Source: Labia minor | Taxonomy: Eukaryota; Arthropoda; Insecta; Dermaptera; Spongiphoridae | Direction: 5' to 3' | Length of the DNA: 64,000 bases | Assembly (NCBI GenBank): GCA_963082975.1 | Contig: OY720348.1 | Location: forward strand, 20,761,146 to 20,825,145 | In this document: piece after piece, positions 26,593-37,969 of the stretch | Numbering within the stretch: the stretch's first letter is position 1 | Layout of the letters: each line of letters begins with the position of its first letter | Position numbers and translations under genes: made by a program | The notes under the pieces: generated by a model | The model's input: the letters and a program-made list of their open reading frames with translations, nothing else | Told to the model about the DNA's origin: nothing | The model's database searches: none

Positions 26593-27609
26593 TTATTTGG
26601 ATTGCCGAGAAATATATTTGACGAACATGTTTATGATTGGGCTTGACGATATATCCTTCTTACATATCGATCTGTTACACATTTTAATAAAATGTAGTAT
26701 CATTTCTCTACGTAAAAGAAGGCTACATCGTTTTGCGAAATCATCACCATGCTCTGAGCAAAAGACTGTGGGGAAGAAAGGTTTTTTAATGGAAGGAGAA
26801 GAGAGGATATTTGTTAAATGGATGATGCTAGGGATAGTACGGTAAAATTTGTCCATCTCGTCGAAAATTAGTTTTTTGAAATTATTTGAGGGCTCATATT
26901 GCCGGGATTCTGTTAATTGATGAATGGCATTACTGCCTTCCGCGCATGCGAATTTCTTGCAGGAAGGACATTCATTAATTAACAGTTCTCTTATCAAATT
27001 ACCAGCAACGCTGGCTCCTTTGTCTAGATTCAATTGAGGGTGCGCGGGCGTACCCAAGGGAATAGATAGTGCTTTAGGAAAAGGTCTGGTAGGTTTTGGG
27101 TCGGGGGTAGTGAAAGGTGTGTTTAGGAGTTGCTCGTAGGAAACAAGGATACGGTTATCATCATCTTCGCAATTCGAACCTAAACTGCTTTTTGCAGTAT
27201 TTTGCAAAATAACAGTTTTAAAGGCATCGGCGAATTGTAAAGTTGATGGTTTTGTGTTTCCACCACACAACCCTCTCGAAATACTAAATAAATTCTCTAA
27301 AGGATCTTGGTTAAAAGATCTTAAAGAAAGCTCTTTAAAACCAATTTCCTTTAGAGATTTCCACAAATTCACTACGTTGCTGATTGTTGCAATAAATAAT
27401 TTCATAAATGGAGGGTGAGGATATTCCTTTACCCCAACCTTAAATTTAATATCCCTCAACGACCGCCTCGCATTCATCAAAAATTCAACATGAGGCGATT
27501 CATCAGTCAATTTTCTGGATAATGGGTTTTTAGAATTAGGGTCTGTATTGAGCGAGTCGAACAGGTCGTTCATGAATTTAAGAAATTCAGACGTGCCTAG
27601 TGCGTCCAT
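26593..27609 (-). pseudogene. P-element/THAP9-type transposase, C-terminal third (339 codons, open)
   Basis: The frame is uninterrupted on the minus strand from the ATG at 27609 to a stop at 26593. It matches the C-terminal part of P-element transposases: EFLKFMNDLFDSLNT, then SLRSFNQDPLENLFSISRG with the following GGNTKPSTLQFADAF, and a cysteine pair NECPSCKKF. The N-terminal THAP, the coiled coil and the RNase H-like and GTP-binding regions are not in this frame. THAP and coiled-coil exons precede it on the same strand but run into it in a different frame, so an internal deletion has removed the middle of the gene. That no stop has accumulated in 339 codons suggests the deletion is recent, or that this part is still used. 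Confidence 0.8.
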
Positions 27610-29704
27610 TGCCTTTGTTCTCGTAAGAACTAGCAATTATATTCTTCCTCACTCTACTTTGCTTCAATAGTCGCTTGACCTCGGTGAGCCTTTGGTACAA
27701 CCTTTTCTTCCTGGGAGATAAATATTTTATCCTTGAAGAATTCAGATCGCGTAGGCGTATGTCCCGCTGAACACCTGCAAAAATTAATTAAGTTTAAAAA
27801 AATATTCCAAAGAATTAATACAGAAAAGCCTAAGCAAAATAAAAATTTATTTTAAATCATTATAAAAAATCTATTTGAAGTTAGGAGAAGATTAATGAAT
27901 TTTATTAAAAAATATAATACATACTTCTCACAGGGCTGGATTCCTTGCCGGCCAAGCCCAAACAATCTGATAGTGAAATATTTGCCGCTAAAAAAAATAT
28001 TAAAAAATTATTTTCTATCATTGTTAAATTATCCATTAGAAAACAAGATTAAATTTTAAAACAAATTGTTACACCAAAGATACATATATAAATCATATAT
28101 ATTAAAATTCCAAAAAAATTAAATTGTTCTTATAACATTATAAATATAATACTTACATGTCCCAGGAACAGATTCCAAAATATCAGTTTCCTCCAAATCC
28201 ATGCCAGAGTCGTTAGCTGGAATTATATTTGTCGCTAAAAAAAATATTAAAAAATTATTTTCTATCATTGTTAAATTATCCATTAGAAAACAAGATTAAA
28301 TTTTAAAACAAATTGTTACACCAAAGATACATATATAAATCATATATATTAAAATTCCAAAAAAATTAAATTGTTCTTATAACATTATAAATATAATACT
28401 TACATGTCCCAGGAACAGATTCCAAAATATCAGTTTCCTCCAAATCCATGCCAGAGTCATTAGCTGGAATTATATTTGTCGCTAAAAAAAATATTAAAAA
28501 ATTATTTTCTATTATTGTTAAATTATTCATTAGAAAACAAGATTAAATTTTAAAAGAAAATTACACATTTGAGGTCAATCCCAATACATCTGATTGAATA
28601 ACACGTGTTCCTAAAAAAAAATTTAAAAAAATATCAAAAAATTATTTTCTAATATTTTTAAATTATTTTTTAGTTAACAACATTAAATTTTAAAAGAAAA
28701 AATCAATTATAAAATGGTAAACTCAACAAATAAATCCCAAGTTATTTTTAAAAAAAATTATTTTCTATTATTGTTAAATTATTCATTAGAAAACAAGATT
28801 AAATTTTAAAAGAAAATTACACATTTGAGGTCAATCCCAATACATCTGATTGAATAACACGTGTTCCTAAAAAAAAATTTAAAAAAATATCAAAAAATTA
28901 TTTTCTAATATTTTTAAATTATTTTTTAGTTAACAACATTAAATTTTAAAAGAAAAAATCAATTATAAAATGGTAAACTCAACAAATAAATCCCAAGTTA
29001 TTTTTAAAAAAAATTATTTTCTATTATTGTTAAATTATTCATTAGAAAACAAGATTAAATTTTAAAAGAAAATTACACATTTGAGGTCAATCCCAATACA
29101 TCTGATTGAATAACACGTGTTCCTAAAAAAAAATTTAAAAAAATATCAAAAAATTATTTTCTAATATTTTTAAATTATTTTTTAGTTAACAACATTAAAT
29201 TTTAAAAGAAAAAATCAATTATAAAATGGTAAATTCAACAAATAAATCCCAAGTTATTTTTAAAAACAACTGAGCTTTTTATATGTTTTTTGCAACCTTA
29301 TATATTCCATTATTAAATATCACAAAACCTACCATGTTGATTTATATTCAAGGGTATCTTTCCACGAACTAATTTTTTCTTTTCAGGTGTGCAGAAATCA
29401 TAATCATTAAAATGAAGTTTACATACACGAAATTTTGTCATTCTAGCATAAGGTAGGCCAAGCAAGTCAAGCCTGCCCAGTTGTTTTATCCATTTCTCTC
29501 TTAAAATATCACACCTTGGAAAATAGAACAATTGTCCTCGTTCTCCAAAAGGCAGAGAATTTGTAAAACAATTCTTCACAACACAATCGAAAACCTGCAA
29601 AATCAAAAATTTATTTATATATACATATATTATATAACTTTATAATGTAAAATAATCATCAATAATAGTAAAATTATATTAATTAAACTTACTCTAGGAG
29701 TCAT
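27587..29704 (-). CDS. Truncated P-element-derived THAP protein (6 exons, 226 aa)
   Basis: Exons: 29693-29704 (MTPR), 29333-29594, 28404-28481, 28157-28234, 27925-27987 and 27587-27774. All junctions are GT-AG and in phase, giving 681 bp with a stop at 27587-27589. Residues 5-90 form a THAP zinc-binding domain (CVVKNCF, YFPRC, a tryptophan, VCKLHFNDYDF), which binds the transposon's own DNA in P elements. Residues about 180-215 (LSPRKKRLYQRLTEVKRLL) form the basic coiled coil used for dimerisation. The frame then meets the C-terminal transposase sequence out of phase and ends 9 codons later (GNGRTRHV). The product would bind DNA and dimerise but lack catalysis, like the KP repressor made by a deleted Drosophila P element. 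Exons 3 and 4 are a tandem duplicate. The exon model is seen in the sequence; expression and the repressor role are inference. Confidence 0.65.
27988..28481. repeat. 247-bp tandem duplication containing a 78-bp exon
   Basis: The junction word GCTAAAAAAAATATT occurs at 27987, 28234 and 28481, so the step is 247 bp twice. Each unit holds an exon (28157-28234 and 28404-28481) of 78 bp, flanked by TTTTTTTTAG and GTAAGT. The two exons differ at about one base. The third, downstream exon (27925-27987) ends in related sequence and may be an older copy. Confidence 0.9.
28490..29270. repeat. 256-bp tandem repeat, three copies, in the THAP gene intron
   Basis: TTACACATTTGAGG occurs at 28561, 28817 and 29073, a step of 256 bp each time. 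Units are nearly identical. On the minus strand each has TTTTTTTTAG followed by an exon-like segment (ACACGTGTTATTCAATCAG), but the possible donors leave a phase that does not fit the neighbouring exons, so these look like decayed exon copies. Confidence 0.85.
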
Positions 29705-30060
29705 ATTGCACGCAATTGGACAGCGACAGATCACGTTACGTATGCCTGGCAGAGATATTTTAAATGGGACGAGTGCTCGTTGTCCACAAGTCACAAGCTG
29801 TTATTAAATGTTTTCGGGTGTTTTCGGATAACCGAAACAAACCGAATTAAAATTAGTGCCAGGAGCAGCAGCGCCTCGAGCGGCCTCGAGTGGTGCATGC
29901 ATGCATTGTCACACTGGAAATTTCTCTGCCGTAAGAGAGACCCCCCCCTGATATATATGATTATATTATAATCTTGTAAACAAATTCACCTATAGATGGC
30001 AGTGAAGTATTGTCAAATCGACTACGCCCCTCCCTATGCAATCAAATTTTAAGTGGGATG
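29705..30060. other. GC-richer DNA upstream of the THAP gene
   Basis: This stretch is distinctly less AT-rich, with CTCGAGCGGCCTCGAG and GCATGCATGC motifs. It may hold the promoter and 5' end of the P-element locus. A C8 run followed by TG at 29941-29950 mirrors the CAGGGGG at 25006. No matching 8-bp target duplication was found. Confidence 0.35.
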
Positions 30061-31193
30061 CGAGATCCAAATTTTTATTGGAGCCTTATATTATTATTTA
30101 TATTAAAAAAAAGAATTAATTCCTTTTCTTTTTTTATTTTCATATTTATATTTCTTTTTATTATATATTATTTATTTAAATTCACATTTTCTTTTAAATC
30201 AATATTATAACATAATAATCTCACAAATATTAAATGAAAAGAGAAGATAAATATTCAGAAGATATCTATTAAAACTAATTAAATAAAATATCAAATTATT
30301 ATGAAATATATAAATATATATATATATATATTGAAATGTAAAATTTTTTGATTTAATTAATTCATTCCTATAGCTCTTGAAAAAAAATGAAAATTTCAAA
30401 GAATGAGCAAAAGTAATAAATTTACTGATTTTCCAAACAAAACTAAATATATAATTTTATTACTAATTCTAATTGTGAAATGTCAATTTTAATATAAATT
30501 AAAAAAAATTATTTTAAATTTTCCCACAATATTATGAGTCATATAAATGAATAAGTTAATACATATTTTAATACATTTTTTTTTTAAATAAATTTATATA
30601 TATTACTAAAAGTAAAATATTTAAAAATTATTTAATAAACTATTAGTTAACAAAAATTGTGATTAGTTTAATTACTATTGGTTAAACAATTTTTATTTTG
30701 ACTCAGAAGTCTTCACAATTAGTGTCAAATTAAATAATTTCTCATTTAAACAAATTAAAATACTATACATTGACTTTGTAAAAGTAAATTTTTTATTTAT
30801 TTTTTTTCTTTTTAGTTTTGGTCTGAATTTCAATTACATAGAAACTATATGTATTTAAATTATACATTTAAAATGCTTTGTTGAAATCCATTTTCTTTGT
30901 AAAGGATGAATCCTTTATTGATGTGACATAAAAAATGTTATATACGAAGGTATGTTATGAAATATTTATATCAATTTAAAGAAATAGTTTCTAATTATTA
31001 TTATCACTTATTTCAATAATAAATTTATTAATTGAAAAAAGATAATCTAAATAGTTAGAGAAATAAAATAAAAATTAATTGATATTTAAATAAACAGAAT
31101 ATTAACCAAAAATACAAAATTCAAAAACCTAAAGATATATAATTTTTAAATTAACACAGACACTAATTTATATTTATATCAAACATATCGTAT

Positions 31194-31229
<36 letters not shown>

Positions 31230-32165
31230 TATCGAACAATACTCATTTTGACATTGACATCCTCATCTCTAAATTATAATTTATAGTGAATATGTAAACC
31301 TAAAGTCAACTTAAAAATAATAAAACTTAATCAGAATCTGTTAAGTTTCAAGTATATTGATATATTACATTCAGTTGTTTCGCCTAGGTATATATCAGAA
31401 CTTTACTTCATGAAACTTCACCTAGTATTTAATTAAAATAATTCTTATATACTTTTATATTTATAAGTTTAATTTTAGATTGTTTAACTTAAAAAAAATA
31501 TTTATTCTAGTGTCTACGGTTTAATATATTAATTTAATTTAAAGAAAGATCGTCTATATAGATTTATTTATATATGGGTAAAAATAGATATTTATTTAAA
31601 TAATTAATTATGAAAATAAAGTTTTTGACAAATTCAACTACTATTTGGATAAATAAATATAATCAACAAATGTTGACAGATATGAAATATAACGATTTAT
31701 GTATAAGCCTGTTAATATTACAAAATTTTAATAACATGACCATTTATTCCCAAATATTATCAATCAATGTTTTTTATCGTTTTAATAAAATATTAAATAT
31801 TAACACTTTCAATTTATTAAGATTTCACTTATCGAAATGAAGAGTTTATTACGGCAATTTTCACTTTATCTGATTTCTAATAATAATGTAAACTCATAAT
31901 GTTCAAGAAACTTGATGAATATTTTTTTTTTAATCTTTTTTTCTTTTTTCGCCTCCCATTTTTTTGTGTGTCCTGGAGAAAAATTTTAACTAGATAAAGT
32001 ACACTATATTGTTTATTGTTTAATTTCCTTACCTATTAGGTATAATTTAGAAAGATGCTTTTTTTGAGGTCATGAAAATTTGATCACAATATAGGAAAAT
32101 GTTTACATATAAATTTTTAACTGTTTTAAATTAAATGGATATTTTTGTTTTTGTTTTTGTTTTAG
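30061..32165. other. AT-rich intergenic region with TA microsatellite
   Basis: I see no exon. A TA run lies at about 31199-31226. The 5' non-coding exon of the gene at 32.18 kb should be here, because an acceptor (TTTTTGTTTTAG) ends at 32165. Confidence 0.4.
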
Positions 32166-32182
32166 TTATCAAACAATTAATT

Positions 32183-33217
32183 ATGATGGGGCGTACAAGT
32201 GATGAAGAAGGTGAACCATCCTCCACTTATAAATCTGATCTTGAAGAAAGACCATTAAAAAAGGCCAGATATGTATGGCAAATCAAAGGCAAATATCATT
32301 TAAAAAAAAATGATAGTGCTCAAAATTCGAATAGTGATCCAAAGAGTTCCTTAGTTGATTTAAGACCTAAATTTAAGAATGAAGCAAATTCCAGTATACA
32401 AGATAAGCATAATAAAAAGATTCCGAGAAAAATTGAATTCGAAGTGAAATCATTTGACACAAGTGTTACTGAACCTTTGAAAGATAGTGTTAAGAAAATT
32501 GAAAAGTTTGACGCAAAGATAGTTAAAAATGACAGACATATAGGCTCTGTTAATAAAAATCAACTTCTAAAATGGCAAGCAAGACAAATGGCTAGATGCT
32601 ATGTGGATAATACAATAAATACAGTTTTAGAAGAAATGGGATTTCGTCCTATAAATGGAGACCGTGACATGTTAGAAGAAGATTTGCAAATTCCTGAAAA
32701 TTCTAGTGATGAAAATCTAGAGGATGAAGCTGTCATGATGGCAATTCATAGCCATGGACTACAAAGATTAGTGGCAAAAAATCAAGAACTTTCCAAAACT
32801 CCTAAAATTAAAAATAACGCTTCATCAAATGAAAATCATTTAGTAACATGTTCATGTTCTTTATCTCCACGGGTTACAGTTTTGGATGGATTACAAAATT
32901 TGGATCCATTTCCAAAAAGATCAGTGATATGGCAAAGGTTTGATTTTCCAAGAGAAAATCATAGTGAAGAACATCATAAAATATATTTAGATGCGCTTAG
33001 TGATAGTAGCAGTTGTGATAGTACTAATATTAATGATAACCATAAGCCATTAAGAAGTCCATTAACTGAAATTAATAAATCAGAATCAAAGTACGATTTT
33101 GACGATAAGGATGAAAAAAGTTGCTCATCTTTCGAACATAACGATTTTATGGACAAGGCTGTTGCTGTAGCTATTTCGAAAAAAGGTCTTAGTGCCCTAT
33201 CTTGTATGGAATTTTAA
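32183..33217 (+). CDS. Unrecognised conserved-looking protein, 344 aa
   Basis: The frame runs to a stop at 33215-33217. A longer frame begins at 32135, but its first codons are a T-rich polypyrimidine tract ending in TAG at 32165, a 3' splice site, so I place the start at the MM pair (32183). The protein is polar, acidic and probably intracellular, with no signal peptide or membrane segment. Near the N-terminus is a basic-aromatic motif (KKARYVWQIKGKYHLKK). At about 130-160 lies LLKWQARQMARCYVDNTINT, likely helical. A short motif occurs twice: DEAVMMAIHSHGLQRL near 180 and MDKAVAVAISKKGLSAL at the C-terminus. Between them is serine/asparagine-rich, probably disordered sequence. I do not recognise the family and assign no function. 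A single coding exon after an upstream intron is the likely structure. A polyadenylation signal follows at 33401. Confidence 0.75.
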   Translation: MMGRTSDEEGEPSSTYKSDLEERPLKKARYVWQIKGKYHLKKNDSAQNSNSDPKSSLVDLRPKFKNEANSSIQDKHNKKIPRKIEFEVKSFDTSVTEPLKDSVKKIEKFDAKIVKNDRHIGSVNKNQLLKWQARQMARCYVDNTINTVLEEMGFRPINGDRDMLEEDLQIPENSSDENLEDEAVMMAIHSHGLQRLVAKNQELSKTPKIKNNASSNENHLVTCSCSLSPRVTVLDGLQNLDPFPKRSVIWQRFDFPRENHSEEHHKIYLDALSDSSSCDSTNINDNHKPLRSPLTEINKSESKYDFDDKDEKSCSSFEHNDFMDKAVAVAISKKGLSALSCMEF

Positions 33218-33400
33218 CAACCTAATTAAAATAGATATAGAATTCGTGAACTATGTACTAATATTTTATGTCATTAAATTAAAATTCAACATAAAAATAT
33301 TAATCATATATGTTGATATATATTAAAATATATATTTATTATAATTAAATATATATAAATTAATCTATTTTTAAAATGCTAATTAGAAGAGCGAATCATT

Positions 33401-33406
33401 AATAAA
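33401..33406 (+). terminator. Candidate polyadenylation signal AATAAA
   Basis: AATAAA lies 184 bp after the stop of the 344-aa gene. Such hexamers are frequent in DNA this AT-rich, so it is only a plausible site. Confidence 0.35.
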
Positions 33407-34490
33407 ACATGTATGCTTGCCATTTATTGTAAGAAATACATGGATGATTATTTAATTAATATTAGAATTATCATTTTATCAAATACTAATTAGAAAAAAA
33501 ATTATAGTTTGAATTTAATTAGTTTTTTGAAATTTAAAGTCTCTAAATTTGTTAAACACACAATACCTGTAGATTATACATATAGTCTACAAAAAAGTTT
33601 AAGTTATATATTAGTATTATTTAATAAAAAGTTGAATATTAATTAATTACTTATTTCTAAAAGTAATCGTATATCTAATTATGACAAGCGAAATTTTAAT
33701 CGAGCTCCAAACAAATTAATAATACGGACCTCATTAAATATATAATCTTTCTTTGCTTGAATGTCATAGTTTTAAAGTAAAGCTTCAGTAATTTAAAATT
33801 TAAATAAATCTATACTCCTATACTTTATATTATCAAAGTGTCATTGAACACCATAGGCTTTTCTTGCGTTATATTGAACCTGTCATGAAATTATGCTACT
33901 CTCATATTCAATAAATAAAAGATAATTTTTTTATTTTATTATAAAAAATCGTTTGTACAAATATATATTCTTCAAAAGAAATGATATTTATCTTCGTAAG
34001 TGTATAAATTTAATAGCAAAATTTTATAAGTATTAAATAAATAATATCTAATTATCTGCTTAAAAAGAATTTGATTTGAGAGTATCAATATTATTTATTT
34101 AATATATATAAAATGGTACTACTCTCTAAATTAACTTAAAATATATCATTTTATTAGATTTACATATTAATTAAAATATACATTTAAAAACATATATCAC
34201 ATTCCAGAAATACAAAAAATTTCTCTATTATTTAATTATTTTTTTTAATAAGATATATTACAAATATTTAATCTTTGTGTAGGAATACTCGAAAAAATAT
34301 ATAATATTTTAATATTCATTTTTAAAATATGTATAATGGTGAATGTAGTAATATGATACATTGTACAAATTTTATTTTTTATTTACACCACTATTATTTT
34401 ATCTTATGTTATGAATTATATAATTTATATAAATTTAATTAAATTATTATAAATAAAATATCATGTAGAAAAATTACATTTTTTTTAAAA
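33407..34490. other. AT-rich intergenic stretch
   Basis: No exon, RNA gene or repeat is recognised here. Confidence 0.4.
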
Positions 34491-34539
34491 TTTCCTATTA
34501 TTGGTTAATATAATATATTTTTATTTAAAGGACTATATA

Positions 34540-35627
34540 TCTATCTCTGTGACTCTACGGAACTCGAAAGTTCTTGGTCGCATCAACCACACCCCTCCAA
34601 TTATTCCTATTCTGAGCCACAACATTCCAGTCCCTATCCTCTCCCATCTCTCTTACATCCTTTCCCACATTATCCACCCACCGTGTCCTTGGTCTTCCAA
34701 GCGGGCGTTTCCCACTCGGTCAATCTATTTTTTGCCATTCTATCTTCTCCCATTCTAGCCACGTGTCCTACCCACCGTAACCTTCTCGATTTTATAATTC
34801 TAACTATACCTAGAGATGCATAGAGGTCATGCAATTCCTCGTTATGCAATCTTCTATTCCCCGGTGACCTCATCTTGCTTTGGCCCATAAATGCTTCGTA
34901 GAAATCTATTCTCAAATACTCTAAATCTACTCACGTCACCTAAGGTCATAGACCATGCCTCACACCCATATAATACAACCGATAAAATAATTGTTTTATA
35001 TATTTTAACTTTTATCCCCTTTGATAATAATTTTGATGCGATAAGCCCCTTTATTGCATGATAACAGGCGTTTCCCGATTGTGACCTCGCCTTAAACTCA
35101 TCACAAATATTATCTTTCGTTATCACAGAACCTAAGTATTTAAATTTTTCTACATTTTCAAATTCTATATCTTGTATATTAAGATTTTGTGTGTTAATAC
35201 TATTCCTCTCTGTTACTAAATACTTTGTCTTAGCATTATTAATTTCTAGTCCCACCTCTTTTCCTGCTTCAATTAATTTTTCTACACTATCTATAATTGC
35301 AATTGCCGAATCTCCTATTATATTTAGGTAGTCTGCGTAACCTAATACTTGAATTTTTTTGTTTAATTCGATTCCGTTTGACCTCTCCCCAATTTGTCTA
35401 ATTACATATTCCAGAACTAAATTAAATAAAATTGGTGATAATGCGTCTCCTTGTTTTAACCCATTTCGAATTTCGAAAGTTTCTGACAATTGATTCCCGC
35501 ATCTTACTCTTCCTTTACTACCCACAAGACAAATTTGAATCATACGTACTAGTTTTTTTGGAATTCCCATTAAGATCAAGATTTGAAAAATTAAAGAATT
35601 TAAAGAACTAAAAAACAATAATCTCAA
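34540..35627 (-). mobile_element. 5'-truncated RTE-type LINE, best-preserved copy
   Basis: The minus-strand frame 35627-34854 (257 codons) encodes the reverse-transcriptase palm and thumb: GLKQGDALSPILFNLVLEY, then the catalytic box as YADYLN, where an active enzyme has YADD, so the second aspartate is lost. It continues with KYLGSVITKDN, ILSVVLYGCEAW and FENRFLRSIYGPKQDEVTGE. A one-base frame change near 34855 leads into LHNEELHDLYASLG and RRLRWVGHVARM. The element ends in CAGAGATAGATATATAG at about 34530-34545. The endonuclease and the first half of the reverse transcriptase are absent. Confidence 0.85.
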
Positions 35628-35639
35628 TGATTATAAATA

Positions 35640-36180
35640 TAATTTAGTTTTCAATTTAAAACCAGATGTTCCAGGTTGAAGCTATCACTAGCCTTTGGTT
35701 ACTATTTTAATTGGAGCTAACTCATTTCGGGATAAAGAGATAGAGAAAACATCGTGGTAAATTACCAAATATTGGAGGGTTTATTATACAGTAGGTGATC
35801 GGTTAACGAACATAATCTGTTCCAAGACCATGTTATCCGAAATATTCATTAACCGATCATCGATTTACCATTGATTTTTATGTGAAATCGATTAATTCGT
35901 TTTTGTTGATCTTAAATTTGTGACATTATACTTCTCAGTTTCTTCTTTATCTGCACTAACAGACTCCCCATACATGTTTAATTTCAGACATTCTTTAAGT
36001 TTACAAACCAACCGATAGTAACTTTGAATTCTAACTCCCCGGATGACGAATTTGGAGTTTATTATTCAATTTCTCAAAAATTTCCCAAGACTTCTTTTGA
36101 ATGATGGGCTCTTTTTGGGTCCCATAATATTGTTAGATTTTTAGTTTTTTTAATAAAGGGTTCAGAAAAGCACATCCGAA
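35640..36180. other. Mixed sequence with a possible DNA-transposon end
   Basis: TACAGTAGGTGATCGGTTAA at 35789 resembles the ends of pogo/Tigger-type elements, and ATTAACCGATCATCG at 35851 is an inverted echo within 80 bp. The remainder is unassigned. Confidence 0.3.
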
Positions 36181-36244
36181 AATTTAGAGGATCAAAAATC
36201 AACTAGCGTACACAATGGACAAAGTTTCAACGCAAAGTTCTCGT

Positions 36245-36475
36245 TCAATAAGTCTTGCAATTGTCTTCGAACTTTTTTGGTCTTCTAAGTCGTTCTTTGT
36301 CATTGACATCAAAATCACCACTTTTAAATCGTTGAAACCAAAACCGACAATTGGGATATGACGGAGCAGCATCACCATAAGTTTCTAAAAGTGTTTGATA
36401 GGCATCTGCAGCAGATTTCTCCAAATCAAACAACAATAGCACTATAGCTACCAAGGAAACCGAGTCGTGGGTCAT
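36245..36475 (-). mobile_element. Mariner transposase fragment (N-terminal DNA-binding domain)
   Basis: The minus-strand frame of 76 codons encodes the mariner-type helix-turn-helix: LEKSAADAYQTLLETYGDAA, then CRFWFQRFKSGDFDVNDKER and RPKKFED, which matches the N-terminal 60 or so residues of mariner transposases. The catalytic domain is missing. No inverted ends were found. Confidence 0.7.
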
Positions 36476-37029
36476 TTGAACGTGACATAGGTTATTAACA
36501 CATTATTCTCCGAGAGCCGAGATGTCTTAGCTAGGATTAGTTTTTGTTCGTTGTCCGGACAGTTGGTTAACCCACAGCATATGGGAAAAGGGAAGTAAAG
36601 TGTCTCTAGAAAAGTACCATTTATTCTGATTATATAAAATGACAATGACTTCTTGGAGTGGAACCTGACTAAGCAATGTTAATATTTTATAGACAATTGA
36701 AAGAATTTTGTTAGGGTGCAAAATTAGATATAGAGAGCCTAGGGAGGTTATGTAGGAAAATAGGTCTCTATTAGTTTTGTATCTTCAGAATTAAAATCTG
36801 TTTTTTCAAAATAAGTCCTTTTACTTTCTGGCTGTTCTTCGTATAATATATTCAGAAGGACTCACATTATTAGGGTTAATGACGGGGAGGTGGTCCACGA
36901 GTAATTTTAAACCCTGAATAATAATATAGAAAAAACAATATTTTACTGAATAAATGTGCTGAGTTATAAGATATAAGATTATTAAGTAAAACTGCGAAGA
37001 AGACGTCCTGTTACGGAAAACCATCGTAC

Positions 37030-37285
37030 CCTGTAACGCTGGCTATGGCCTGGTCAGTATTCGGGAAAGTACCTACGTAAAAGCCGTAGAGGTCTAAAAG
37101 GATCTCTGACTAGTGACCATTCAGAACCTTTAAGAAAACTAATCACAATAGTACCATTGGATCGAGAGTCAGTGCGACGGGACTGTTAACTCCTTAGCTC
37201 ACGAGTTGAGAAATGGTTTCGTGGGAGCAGATGTAGTAGCTGGTAGTAGATAAAGGCCCATTTCTTCAATCCATATTTCTAATCA
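37030..37285 (+). repeat. Unnamed dispersed repeat, copy A
   Basis: This GC-richer block shares an ordered series of words with the inverse of 53725-53985: GAAAGTAC, CCGTAGAG, TAGTGACCATTC, AAACTAATCA, GAGAGTCAG, GAGTTGAG and AATGGTTT. The order and spacing are kept with small indels. It has no clear reading frame and its class is unknown. Confidence 0.6.
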
Positions 37286-37969
37286 CGGAAGCAGCCGGTT
37301 GGAGTGCCGAAAGGCTCAAGATACGCCGTGATTCTTTATACCTCGAGTTACTGAGAAGAAGACGTGTTTTTTAATTCGTTTGTTTATTTTTAAAGAACAT
37401 TATTTAATATGTATGTATAGTGACGGATAAAAGAATAACAGTCTAGCGCAGCACCTTTCTCAACAGCATTAATATATGAATCAAAATTGAAGAAATTAAT
37501 GTTTAATAACGATTTAATTTTAAATAATTGACAATTTTATGTTTTTATGGTATTAAAAATTTTTCTTTAATTTTAATTCACATATTAATGCTAATGTGAA
37601 AGGCCCTGCGCTAGACTGGTCTTCTCTTCTCTTTTTTCCGTCACTATATATACAATGTATGTAATTATTTAATTTAAATAATTTTGTAATCGTTATTACA
37701 TACATATGTGCATACACATATTTAATAATTAAGAAAAAAAAATAAAAATATATACCCCATAGAGAGACCCCGGATAAAGAGGGTCCACCTGTATATCGAT
37801 ACTTCATTTAATTTAAAATTATTTCTTTAATATACATGTACATTATTAATATTATATAAAGGGAATGGTTGAAAATAAATGATAATTAATTTTTTTTAAT
37901 TTATTACATTTTTATACATATAAAAACACTAGAAAATTAAGATCCAAAATTGGAAATATTTCAAAAAAT
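37286..37969. other. AT-rich spacer downstream of SLC10A7
   Basis: No gene is recognised. It lies between the unnamed repeat and the SLC10A7 stop codon and should contain that gene's 3' UTR. Confidence 0.35.

Noticed and set aside
30010..30399. 64-66-codon frames on both strands
   Set aside because: Homopolymer-driven F/I/Y-rich translations of AT-rich DNA.
32135..32182. Upstream extension of the 344-aa protein (MDIFVFVFVLVIKQLI) as a signal anchor
   Set aside because: The codons are the T-rich tract of a 3' splice site ending TTTTAG at 32165, so the hydrophobic start is probably intron.
35789..35870. CAGTAGGTGATCGG motif as a complete MITE
   Set aside because: Only a nearby inverted echo, no matching far end or TA duplication.
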